Source: Saccharina japonica
Lineage: Eukaryota > Sar > Phaeophyceae > Laminariales > Laminariaceae
Assembly: GCA_008828725.1 (NCBI GenBank)
Contig: MEHQ01002356.1
Span: 256,130-320,129, forward strand
Direction of reading: 5' to 3'
Length of the DNA: 64,000 nt
The notes beneath the pieces were generated by a model that searched no databases, was not told the DNA's origin, and saw nothing but the letters and a program-made list of their open reading frames with translations. Made by a program: the position numbers and the translations under genes. Shown here one piece after another: positions 22,608-35,100 of the stretch. Positions within the stretch are counted from its first letter, which is position 1. Every line of letters starts with the position of its first letter.

Positions 22608-25100
22608 TTAACCCGAAACGTCGGACGTTTGAGACTTGTGTTGCCAAGTTTTGCGTTTTTGTATTCTTAGACCACGGGATTGGTAGTTCATCGGGTGTAG
22701 CACTTGAATTTTCCTCCAAAGTGCTGGTATTGTTTTTGGGTGACTTAGTGACGCGTGCTACGATAGAGTATTTTCCTTTTTTGGCTGAATCGTTTTCTGA
22801 ACGATCGGGCTCCTTAACTCAAGTTCGTCGGACTTTTTTTTTTTTTTGTGACGAAATATTGTTCAGAGCATACTTCGGTCATGGGATTTTTCATCCGGGA
22901 GCACTTTTATTTCCCTCCAAAACCATTTTTCGGTGAGGTACATAATGACGCTCCTTAAGTGAGGAGCTCAGAAAAAAACATGATGCATCTCTATCGTAGC
23001 ATGCGTCTAGTGTTAGTATAGAGCTCAAGTGAGGAGCCCCAGAAAAACAAAAATGGTCGGGGCACCTCTACCGTTTTGGCCAGAAAAGGCCTTATCCCGA
23101 TCATTACAGAAGGCTTTCCCACCCTGCTTGATAAACACATTAATTATCCTTACGAAGGGGTGTGTACATAAAACGCTCTTAAACCCTCGAACTTTAACGA
23201 GCGAAACACGATGATTGGTTCACCACTACGACGATAGTATGTATTTGTTTGTATCCGAGTGGAAAGTTGAAGGTTGAGGTGGCCGTACCGACGCCCGCGA
23301 GAGACACGCATACATACCCTGGAAAAAAAACAATTTTACGTCGAATACTTTTTGGTGTGGAGGCGTGTTTTAAAACTAACATGAGGGTCCGCGGGCAGAT
23401 TTTACTCCATACTCCAAGAAAAAAAGTGCTCTTAATATGTTACCCGTGTGTTTTTGTGTGACGAGCCGATATTGGACCGCTCTATACCCCCAAGGTAGTG
23501 TGAAAAAAGCGGAAAATTCGGCCGTCGACGTAAGGTCAACTAAGACTTCAATTCCGGATCGCCCGATAAAGAGGGGGGAAAAAACTCAATCGTGGCATAA
23601 CGAGGATCTCTCCGGGATACAATCCAGGGTCAACAGGAGGATGTGATGCAAGGATAATTCCAAATGATCTTGTGCACATAGGCCTCTCTTGAACCGTACC
23701 TTGTCGTGCTCTTGTTCTCTTGTTGTGCAGATCTCGCGCTCTTGTGCAGAGACACGACTATACTGTGGTCTCTGATGGTAGAGTATGCACGCCATCCCAC
23801 CCAGGGTACGGTGCTGGTGCGTGTGTTGACCAATGAAAAGCGAATTTGAATTTTATTTTTTCCAAATTGAATTTATTTTATACTCGTTAATTCGGGCCCT
23901 TAACCCAAAACGTCGGACTTTTGATACTTGTGTTGCCAAATTTTGCGTTTTTGTATTCTTGGACCACGTGATTGATAGTTCATCGGGTGTAGCACTTGAA
24001 TTTCCTCCAAAGTACTGGTATTGTTTTTGGGTGACTTAGTGTTAGAATAGAGCTACGATAGAGGTAGCCCTTTTTGGCTGAATCGTTTTCTGAACGATCG
24101 GGCTCCTTAACTCAAGTTCGTCGGACTTTTAATTTTGTGACGAAATATTGTTCAGAGTTTACTTCGGTCATGGGGATTTTTCATCCGGGAGCACTTTTAT
24201 TTCCCTCCAAAATTATTTTTCGGTGAGGTACATAATGACGCTCCTTAAGTGAGGAGCTCAGAAAAAAACATGATGCATCTCTATCGTAGCATGCGTCTAG
24301 TGTTAGTATAGAGCTCCTCAAGTGAGGAGCCCCAGAAAAACAAAAATGGTCGGGGCACCTCTACCGTTTCGGCCAGAAAAGGCCTTATCCCGATCATTAC
24401 AGAAGGCTTTCCCACCCTGCTTGATAAACACAGTATTAATTATCCTTACGAAGGGGTGTGTACATAAAACGCTCTTAAACCCTCGAACATAACGAGCGAA
24501 ACACGATGATAGGTTCACCACTACGTGATAGTATGTGATTGCTTGTATCCGAGTGGAAAGTTGAAGGTTGAGGTGGCCGTACCGACGACCGCAAGAGACA
24601 CGCACGCATACCCTGGAAAAAAAACAATTTTACGTTATACTTTTTGGTGTGGAGGCGTGTTTTAAAACTAACATGAGGGTCCGCGGGCGGATTTTACTCC
24701 ATACTCCAAGAAAAAAAGTGCTCTTAATTTGTTACCCGTGTGTTTTTGTGTGACGAGCCGATATTGGACCGCTCTATACCCCCAAGGTAGTGTGAAAAAA
24801 GCGGAAAATTCGGCCGTCGACGTAAGGTCAACTAAGACTTCAAATCCGGATCGCCCGATAAAGAGGGGGAAAAAAACTCAATCGTGGCATAACGAGGATC
24901 TCTCCGGGATACAATCCAGGGTCAACAGGAGGATGTGATGCAAGGATAATTCCAAATGATCTTGTGCACATAGGCCTCTCTTGAACCGTACCTTGTCGTG
25001 CTCTTGTTCTCTTGTTGTGCAGATCTCGCGCTCTTGTGCAGAGACACGACTATACTGTGGTCTCTGATGGTAGAGTATGCACGCCATCCCACCTCATTAC
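22517..25100. repeat. Local 1.29-kb tandem duplication in unit B
   Basis: 22,517-23,808 and 23,809-25,100 repeat each other with a period of 1292 bp and few differences (for example CGTCGGACGTTTGAGACTTG against CGTCGGACTTTTGATACTTG). Unit C has a single copy (about 41,280-42,570), as does unit A in diverged form (7,400-9,360). Confidence 0.8.
23809..23899. mobile_element. Right half of a PIF/Harbinger-type element at the local duplication junction
   Basis: Only the second arm is present, from GGTGCTGGTGCGTGTGTTGACC to TTCGGGCCC followed by TTA. Its left side is joined to the end of the preceding 1.29-kb duplicate, inside CATCCCACC. This shows that the duplication broke within the element. 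Confidence 0.65.
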
Positions 25101-25854
25101 GAAAGGCCCGTTCGCGCAAATTAACGGACCGAAACACGGAGTTATTTATTCATTTTTCATTTTTTTTATCCGTAATCGTGTTCGCTCCGATTCCGTAATA
25201 CACGATTCCCCCTGGGCACAAGTTAAAGGACCGAAAAACGATGTTTTTCAATATTTGTTTTGCTTTTTATTTATTTATTTATTCAGAATCGTGTTCCTTC
25301 CGATTCCGTAACATAATTCGGATCCTGTTAAATGACATTCGGTCATATCATACCTACAAGAAGGGGCAGCTGACGCACACCCGACTCCCACCCCCTCCCT
25401 CACACCATCCCATACCCTTCCTACCCGACCCCTTGACCCCCCCTCCTCACACACAAACCCTTCTCTTCCACCCCCCCTCCCTCTCCCCTCTCGTGTACGC
25501 CTCCCAGCAATCCCCACTTGGAGTGAGGTTACGAAACGTCTTGTCCAAAACGAAAACCTTCGTTAAGTTTGGACCCCCCCCCAAAAAAAACAAAACAAAA
25601 AACAGGATGCTGACTAAACCAGAACCAACTCAGAGCCACCGCTGAGTAGTGCAGCGACTCTGCAGCAGCTAACTGCAGTAGTAACACCATCGCAGGCTCC
25701 TCATCCCAAACTATTGCTGCTACGACAGGGATACATATTTTGGTTACAGATTGTACCTTGCTTCGTACGAGTAGTATGTATGATGATGGGACTATTATAA
25801 CATAACGAGCTTATTTTTAACACCCATCATGCCGCGCGTGGGGGTGTGGCCCTA

Positions 25855-27230
25855 CACGGGTCAGCTTTTATATGTCTCTTATCACTAAATACGAGCTCTA
25901 ACCGTATATACGAGTAGCCTCATGCTGTATGACCATGGCACTACGGTACAGACGCTAGATAGAGTTTACGCCTACGATGGCTATCCAAAGATGCCATACA
26001 TATGTACAATATATACCTTGGTTCTGCATAGTTGGGAGAATGGTGCTCAGCCCGCCCTATATCAGTACGACTAGAAAACACGGTAATTTCACCCATCTCT
26101 GCACACCGAAAACGGAGGGAAACAAAATACAAAACAAAAAAACGAGAACAATAAATGTTCACTACCAGCACGCCCAGCACTATCAACACGCCTACGTCTG
26201 CCTGGCGTTGCTGCTGTTTATTCCCAAGCATGCCCTCTCGGCAAAGTAACAAAACACACCCATCGATTTTCACAAGATAGCGCCAAAAAAAGGCTACTGC
26301 ACCCCACTCGTAGCTCGTGTCCTTACGCTATTTTTAACTAAACATGAGCTCTAACCGTACGAGTAGCCTCATGCTGTATGAGCATGGCCCTACGGTACAC
26401 GCTGCACTTTGCGCCTACGATGGCTATCCAAGCTGCCATTACACACGTAAAATATACGACTGTATACCCTGGTGCTGTATAGTTAGGAGAATGGTGCTCA
26501 GCCCGCCCTGTCGGTACGCGGGAAAAAAACGGTAGTTTCAACCATCTCTGCACACCGAAAAACGAGGGAAACAAAAACAAAAAAACGAGAAAAAACAAAA
26601 TGCTCACTACCAGCACGCCTACGCCTGCCTGTTTCAGGTGCTGGTTTATTCTCAGGGATGCCCTCTCGGCATAGAAACTAAACACGCTCATTTATTTTCA
26701 CAAGACAGCGCCCAAACAATGCTAGTAAAACCCCAATCGTAGTTCGTAGCACGTGTCCTTAATATCCGCCCTGTTCACAATACTGTACCGAGCTTACCGT
26801 AGCCTCATGCTGTATGATCATGGCACTACGGCACAAGCTAAAGTGTACGCCTATATATATATATATACGACTACAGTAATGACAAGAGTACATGTTCATA
26901 CGAACCTGGCACTATGTAGTGATGTTGGCGGTGCTCAGCCCGCCCTGAGTACACGGTAACCTGTCTCTGCCCACCGTAATCGGCAAGAAAGAAAGAAAGA
27001 AAGAAAAAAAAAACAGAGAGAACAAAATGAAATTCTCAGTATCAACACACCTATAATAACAGCATCAACACGCCTACTTACGCCTGTCTGTTGTTGTCTT
27101 TGCTGCTGCTGCTGATTCATTCGAAAATTTGCCTCACGGATAAGCAACAAAGCACACTCATCCATACAAGACAGGTATATAGGGCGGCGCTTCAGCACAA
27201 CAGGATCGGAAACCGAAAATCTCAAAACAA
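25855..27230. repeat. Three tandem copies of the 440-bp repeat, unit B
   Basis: Copies of the GCCTCATGCTGTATGA block lie near 25,918, 26,368 and 26,803. The third has a TATATATATA expansion. Confidence 0.72.
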
Positions 27231-28496
27231 AAAATAAAATAATAAGCGCTATCAAATCAACATGCCTAAAACATGCCTAAACATGCCTACTGCTGTCTAC
27301 TGTTGTTATATACCGCCCGTGAACACGCCCCACCCACCGTACAATAACAAAGGAATCACCCATGGTCACAAACACAAGACAGGCGGCCCAACGTCCGAGA
27401 AAAAACAAAAACCAGAAAGTACATGAAAAAAAAGATAAAACAAGAAAATTGAATGAAAAACAACAAAAAGTACAAAAATCTACCACTCTGCCCCGAAATA
27501 TAGTGACCGTTCGGATCAAACATCCAAGATACACCCGTTCCTTATATCCAAGGACAGAACGGTAAATACGTACGTAGACTACCTCCTCACGAGTCCATCC
27601 GAAGAAATACCTATGTACACACCCGTACGCATGCACGCATGCATGAACACACGCACGCATGTTGACACCTACTACTGCAGCAGTGGTCTGAAAGGCAGAC
27701 CAGGGAGGGAACCACGCCACAAAAAAAAACGAAAAACGCGGGGGAAAACACACACACTTTACTACTACTTACTGTAGTAACAAAAATACACGTAATAGGA
27801 CGTATATGACACTGGCAGATTCAGAATTCCTACATGCCACTCTGCCCGGATAGCATGCTATAGCTACCTAGGATAGAGCCGCCCTACTCCTTTTTCCTAG
27901 GTTACCTTACTCACGCGTTTGGGGAGCTCTCTGCAGCTCTTCCGCGAAATCGGATCGTGACGAAAGAAACAAACGTGTGATTTTGCCCAAAACCCCACGG
28001 TGTCGTCTATTAATAGATACGTAGAAATTCAGCGAAGGCTACCGTAGAAAACACTAAATAAAGTGTTTCAACGAGGGTGGGTGGGTGGGAGGGTGGGTGG
28101 GTAGGGAGTTCCTGGAGTAAGGAGGGGCCCGTGAGTAAAATGCGAGTTTTGTCAAAAAGTGCTACCGCTATGGTAGCAAGCGCCCGGAGGCGTAAGGAAG
28201 GCGACGGTTTTGGTAACTCTTATGGAACACCAAAACTGGCCCCTTAAATGGTCGGGATATATTCGTACCTTTTTCTACAGTCGGATGTGTACGTACCAGT
28301 ATGATACAAAGTATAATAAAACATCACGAGCAGAGAAGAGGGAACATCACTCAAAACAATACCAAAACGCAAAAGGGGGGAAGAGGGGAGGGAGGGAGAG
28401 GGAGGGAGAAAGGGAGGGGGGGAGGTACTCATGTCGTGCATGACAGTAGTCCAATGACTACAGACCCTCGCATCCCTACAATGCCGGGAGTGGGGG

Positions 28497-28516
28497 GCCC
28501 CCCGCCCCCCCGCGCC

Positions 28517-28552
<36 letters not shown>
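28497..28552. repeat. G/C palindrome and long poly-G, unit B
   Basis: GGGGGGCCCCCCGCCCC followed by more than 30 G. The identical arrangement is in unit C (45,974-46,031). Unit A at 12,652-12,673 has a plain G run. Confidence 0.85.
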
Positions 28553-28920
28553 GGTGACCGGAAAAACGCCCAAACTGTGCCGCTGACTATAACGACGGCT
28601 ATGCGCAGGAATCGCACCACGAAGGCCAAAACATACTGTCGGCTTCGTCGTCCAGAAACCACGAAAAATCAAACATCAAACCAAAACCAATAACCCACTA
28701 CCCACTACCAGAGAGGCCGAAACATAGTGTCAGCCTCGTTGCTCAAAAGCCCCGAAACCATTAAATCATCAACCCACTACCACGAAGGCCAAAACGTAGT
28801 GTCAGCCTCAAACAGAAAACACGCGATATTCTACGCGTGTACGATTAACGTTCGACGATCTCATAGCTTGCCTCAAAACCGATACACAGTAGCATTTTAC
28901 CCGCGACACCCGATTTTGTA

Positions 28921-29194
28921 GAGTTCCGCTCAGCTTATCCTAGCTCAACTAAGCCTATCAGCTTAAAAGCTCAGCACAGACTAGTCCAGCTTAGCGCAGC
29001 TCGGCTCCGCTCAGCTTAGTATAGTTAAGCCCAGCTGGGCTTTCAGCTTAGATAAGCTCAGCTCAGCTCAGGATATATAAGCTCAGATTATCCGAGCCCA
29101 ACTAAACCTGTTAGCTTAAAAGCTCAGCTCAGCTAAGCTCAGCTCAGCTTAGACAAGCTCATACTGGCTTAGCTTAGCATAGCGCGGCCTAACC
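28921..29194. repeat. AGCT/CTTAG-rich repeat after the copy B stop codon
   Basis: Almost identical base for base to the unit A stretch, while DNA immediately to its left matches unit C. Confidence 0.7.
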
Positions 29195-32100
29195 TCAACG
29201 GCGCGATGGCCGTCCGCCGAAAGCCCACACTGCCGCGCCTACCAGCCCCACCCCAACCGCCGCCACCCCGCAGTAAAACAATCGGCTCCTGCGTCCGCCG
29301 CCCGTCTCCCCCTGCTCCCGCTCCTTCTCCAGCTCCCCCTCGCCACCGCCGGCACCACCCCAGCCATCACCGCTACCGCAGGCCCTGCCTATCCCCCCCT
29401 CGTCGCCGCCCCCCGCCACCACCACCGCTCGCCCGCTCAAGTTGCCGATAAAACCGGAAGAACTGCTACCGGAGACTGCCCTCCCACCCACTTCCGCTAA
29501 CGCCTCGCTGCCGCCCTCCATCGACAGCGTCGGCGCATCTTCAAACCCCGCGATTTTTCGCTCCAGAGCTTGCGCCCTAGCTCGTACTCCTGCCGAAGGT
29601 GTGGCCCTCTTCTGCTGCTGCTGCTGCTGCTGGAGGCGGTGTTCTTGAAGGGATGCCGCTACCGCGGTCGCTGCTCCTGCCGCGGTCATGTCCACGCCTA
29701 TGTCGGCGCTGCTGCTCGTGCGGCTCGCGGACGCCAGGCTGCCGCCGCCGCCGCCGCCGTCCCTGCCACTGCTGCCGCTGCTGCCACCGTCCGAGAAAAA
29801 CTTGACGCTCTCCTCCAGGCTGTTCGGGGCCGTGCTTCCGGACCCGTCTCTGCACCGGCTCCCGTCGCTGCTGCTCTTGCAGCTCTTCTTGTCATCGCAG
29901 CCATCGCTATCGCTGCTGCTGCTGCTGCTGAGCACATCGTCCAACTTCTTCGGACGCTTGTCCCTGGGCGACCGCTCAACACCACCACCTCCCCGCGATC
30001 CTCCTCCTCCCCTCTCCCCTCCAACGGCGGCGGCTCCTCCTCCTCCTCCCACTTCGGCCACCTTCACAGGCTTCAACGTGTAACTCGCCGAGGCCGACGA
30101 CCCCGACCTCGCTGCAGCCGCTACAGCCGCCGCCGCCGCCGCCGCCGCTGCCGTCACCGCCACACCAGCACTAGCCGACGGCAAAGCAGCATAAGCCGCC
30201 TTAGCCTTGGCCGCCACTCGCCGCACCGACCACAAGTTCACTACCGGAGGCGGCAACGCGCACTCAACATCCTCGCCGCCGCCACCACCACCACCACCTT
30301 CCTCCTTCTCCTTCTCCTCCTCCGCGCCCATCTTTGGCGTTGTCGTTGCCGTGACCATTACCCCGTTCCCGAGGTCAACCGAGACGCCTTCGGGGATGCT
30401 GCCGCCCGCGTCGCTCCGTCCCATCGCCGCCGCCGCGCCTGGGACGCTGAACGTCTTGAAGGTTCTCAGCAGGGGGTCCGAGCCGGCTTCCACGGTGAGC
30501 GTGTGCACGCAGTCGTTGCACATCCCGTAGTGAAAACGGGAGTCGTCCATGCGCTGAAGGAAAGCACACGTGGGCGAGGAGTATAATAATACGTACCAGG
30601 TATATGGTTTGGGCAAACAATGTGGGGGAGAGGATCGGGGGGGGGGGGCGCGGTTGGTGAGCGCGGAGAGCGAACACGAGGAGAAAACTGTGTACTGTGG
30701 TATTGTGAGCGAAACAGTAGAGTAGGAGTTGGTGTAGCAGTGTCGCAGGGTGGGGTTGATGTGGCATTATCGTAGCATTGTAGTTGGTTGCGTTTGTGTA
30801 GCTTTCGCGTGTGGCAGCAATATCTGTTGCGGCAGCGTAGCGTTATCGTGGCCATATCGTCGGGTTTGTGTCGCTTTAGCTGTAGAAACGTTGTTGCGGT
30901 AGCGTAGCATTATCGCAGCAAAATATCGTCGCGCTAGTGTAGCTTTAGCGTACAGCAATATTGTTGCCGTATATAGCGTACGTAGCATTATCGTAGCAGT
31001 ACCGTTGCGCTAGCGTAGTATGTACGATGTATGGTATGTAGCGATATCGTAGCGTTAGCGTAGCATTTACCGTATATAGTATCCATATCATAAATATCAT
31101 ACATATCATGCATATCACACATAGCATACGGATCATACGGATCATACAGATCATACAGATCATACAGATCATACAAATCTATCTGTTAGAGGTGTGAAGT
31201 TTTCTCTTGTCAGAATGACTGCACATCTGATACACAGCCTTCCAATGAGAGACAGAGAGAGAGCTCGTACAAACGGGTTATTAGCGCGCCTGGGCGATTT
31301 CTCGCTTTCATGACGAGACGCTTAACGAGTGCTGTGTGCACACCCTCACCGTGGGAGGGGGTTAACGCTCCCGAAGGCGATACGTAAAAACACATTGGAA
31401 CGAGTATCATACATACGTATGCGGTTTTGAACACGAGAGAAGGCGGTTGGTTGGTCGGGGTTGATGGCGGAGAAGGGAGTACGAGCGAACAAAAATCGGG
31501 GAAATTGTTAGGCTACGTACTGCTGTAGCATGGTGTTGAGCGCGAAAGGCCAGAGTAGAAGTACGCGTCAAATACAAAGCTCACCAGGCTCGCGGAGAAG
31601 CAAACCGAGTAGTCGCGGTGGGTCTGCATGCAGCCGCAGCACACCGTCCGGCCGTCCAACTCGTCGCCGGACTTGATCCGATCTGAAAAAAGAGTACAAG
31701 ACCAAAATACATGAAAATAATGGCGGGGACATATATTACGGCGGACCATACATGGTAAATAGAACCAGATATTGTTGTAAAATTAGGTTATTATATACCT
31801 GGTAGGTTTTGTCTACATGGTAAATAGGACCAGATATTGTTGTAAAATTAGGTAATTATATCGGGTTTTGTCTACATAGTGAATAGGACCAGAAAGTGTT
31901 GGAAAAAAATAGGACCAGATATTGTTGTAAAATTAGGTAATTATATAGGGTTTTGTCTACATAGTAAATAGGACCAGATATTGTTGGAAAATTAGGTAAT
32001 TATATAGGGTTTTGTGTGTATCGTACTTGTAGGTCGTATTAACTATGCTCCCCTGTAATATTAATAGTAGTTGTTGTGTGATTGGTCGTGTGTGCGTGGG

Positions 32101-35100
32101 TCTTTTCTTTACATTCACGCTTTTGGGAGCGGTGACGTATACATGATAGCGACTGAAACAACTGATAGCGTTGGTGCTATCAGCCGTCTAATCATAGAGC
32201 AGCAGCGTGAGCATCCAGCAGTACGCGCATATAGGATCATGCTGCTTGCGCTCGTGCTCTATATACGACTCCTTGCCTTGTAACGTGGACACCGATAGGT
32301 ATCGCCCGACGCGTGGTACGATAGAAAATAGCACTTTTTGGCTGAAAAAGGTTTCTGAATGACCTGTTAAAGGCTCCTTATTAACCCATTCATAACTGAA
32401 AACACTATCCCACACTAATTCCAAGTAGCTTGTCCCCCAATACGTGGGATCAGTTCTTAAGGGGTTAGTAACCCAAAATGGTCGGAGTTTCCATTTTTGT
32501 GTTGCAATACTGTCTGTTTCGTTGTATCGATAGGCCATGGGAGTGTTCCTATCGGTATCGGGTAGCGCTTTGTTCTCCTCTTATTGTAAATCAGTTTTTG
32601 ACTTAGTATTCGTACGTATAGAGTTCCTCAAATGAAGAGCCTCAGCCAAATGTACTGTATGCAGGTGCACCTCTACCATACCTTGCGTCACCCCCCCCAA
32701 GGCATGCTACCAATAGTGGCCGTACGTATATAGCTGTAATCGTTTTTTTTGTTATCGCCAAGTTTCCTTTCGGAAGGCCTGAGATGGACGCACCGTTCGT
32801 TCTCTCTACCCGATGTGACGTCAGTGCACCCAGTGTCCGTATTGATTCTTGATCCTATAGAGAGAGATACGAATGACGTGCTCACAGACTTAAAACACAC
32901 AGGGAACTAGATTGATTGCAGTGGGAGCAGGGTAAGCAGGTGAAACGCCAACGTACCGGGTACGAGAACACAACAAGTAAAAGGCACCTCAGAAAACAAG
33001 ACAACTACGTACGTACCAGGTACAGGACGAAATAAAATGAAATATAATGAGACAGAAGACAAACGACGCAAGACTGGCTGTCAACAAGGCTGCACGAAAA
33101 CAAAAAGGCCGTCTGCTGCCCTCCTCCCATGATATGACACCACATGACATGGTATGGTATTGACATGATATGGGTCCTTCCCGTTTGGCCCCTCGACCTC
33201 GAGTAGGCGCTCCTGGCAAGTCACTACATCCCCTCGCAAGTCACTATATAAAAAAAAGCAACGCACAGATGCAACGTAAAAAAAATAAAGCAAGGTCTCA
33301 ATCTTGTAACATTGTACGAAGTTTCGGTATTTTGTTTTGTTAGCTCACCGTACTTGGCGCACTTGGCGCACTGCCGCTTGCGCGCTGCTGCCAGTCGCGA
33401 ATCTGCCGCGCCAAACACAAAAACAAAAAAAGTAAAATAAAGCGATGCTTAAGAGTCGGTTCTAACATTCTGTATACACACATATCGAGGACGAAACATG
33501 ACGAAAACAGAGGGATCGACTCCCAACATTCTATCGGATAAAAAACAAAAACGGTACATACCACTCTGAACGGAAATGTAAGGAGCGTTTACACATCGAT
33601 ACGAAGACCAAACGGTCCTTATATTTCCGCCCATAGTGGTACGACTCTAACGCACAAGGCAGGTGAACGGTCGATTCTGACACGATATATAAAGCGGACA
33701 ACATATAAATAAAAAGCCAAATTGAACGATCAAGACCATAAAACAAAAAATGCGAAAAACAAAACAGCGTCGCGACATAAATAATTGTTGCGATTGGTGG
33801 CTTGATTAGTTTTTGACCCTCAACAGCGAGCACTACCGATGGAAAAATCCTGGAAATTTCATCGAATAAGGCTGTAGCTGTCGCCACAACTCAAGACAGG
33901 TATCATGAAAACAAAACTTCCACGAATCGTGATACCTGGTACGATATCATATGTAGCGCCTGTTTCTACGAGTACTCGTAGAAAGTTACGTTTCGTCACA
34001 ATTTGCCACGGTTCGAACAAGTCTAATGTCACAAAAAAATATACCAGGTACGCTTTCTTTATTCGATAAAAGCGGACCACGACCTAAATGTTGTCCCTCT
34101 GTCCGTTGTTCGGCCAGGTACCCGAACCTCTCCTCTGTTCTCTCTTCACTCCAGTTTCATTGTTTCTGTCTACACCGTATCATGCCACACCATATTAATG
34201 ATACACCGGAGATGTTATATAAATATAATGTGTTATGTTATATTATATTCGTGTAGATTGGGTGCTTGAAATCAACTGGATTTTCATGACAGGAACGCAC
34301 CGCAGGTTCAGCGCGAAACATGATCAACCTCTTCAAGAACAACTTTTATCTCCTCATGGTTGTCAGGTCAAACCCTGGATAACTTTCCCGGGGGAACGCC
34401 AATCCCCCACCGGGTACGTCCAAATGCAACTATTCAAACTATTCCAACTATTCACACTCTCGCATCCCAATCGTGTGCAGTACTACAAGTACTACGTGCT
34501 GGTTGTGGTGTGTTTATCTTTTACTACTATAATAGCACTGCTTTGTACTATATGTTCTTATCCAATAGCACTGCTTTGTACTATATGTTCTTATCCTTCG
34601 GCGGATGTCGTGGCTTAGGTCGGGGTGTGACTAGGGTGTTTGGTGGCTTGGCGAGCTCTGCCGACGGCTTATCAGATGTACCAGTACCCAGGGCCAGCTT
34701 GGACGGCTCAGGTCCCGGGGGGGGGGGGCGGTGGAGGAACTTAGCGGAAGCAGGGCCGAACTGTGAAAAACTCGTATTTACATATATACTTCGAAGCATA
34801 TACTCGGGTCTGCAATTAAGGTGTAGGTTCTCGGGGAATTGTTTCCTATACACCTCGTATCGGGATTCGGTGTGTGATACTGCTTTTTGCGGGCAGGCGG
34901 CGGCAAATCCTTTACTAATATCATAGATACCAGTGATACTAAAAAAACAATGTGTGACTCTGCCTCGGCGGATAACGGCGTACGTCTCTGTCTTTTAATG
35001 ATGATAACAATACTGCTGTGCGCGGTAACTTGGCGGCGCTTTCTTTCGTGTTGGGGAGAACACATTGTATCAATCAGGCCATGCACGGGTGATAGCCGCC

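Noticed and set aside
23586-23795. A 69-codon minus-strand frame found unchanged in units B (twice) and C
   Set aside because: The whole surrounding DNA is nearly identical there, so the open frame is not selected. In unit A the differences change residues freely and no start or splice context is convincing.
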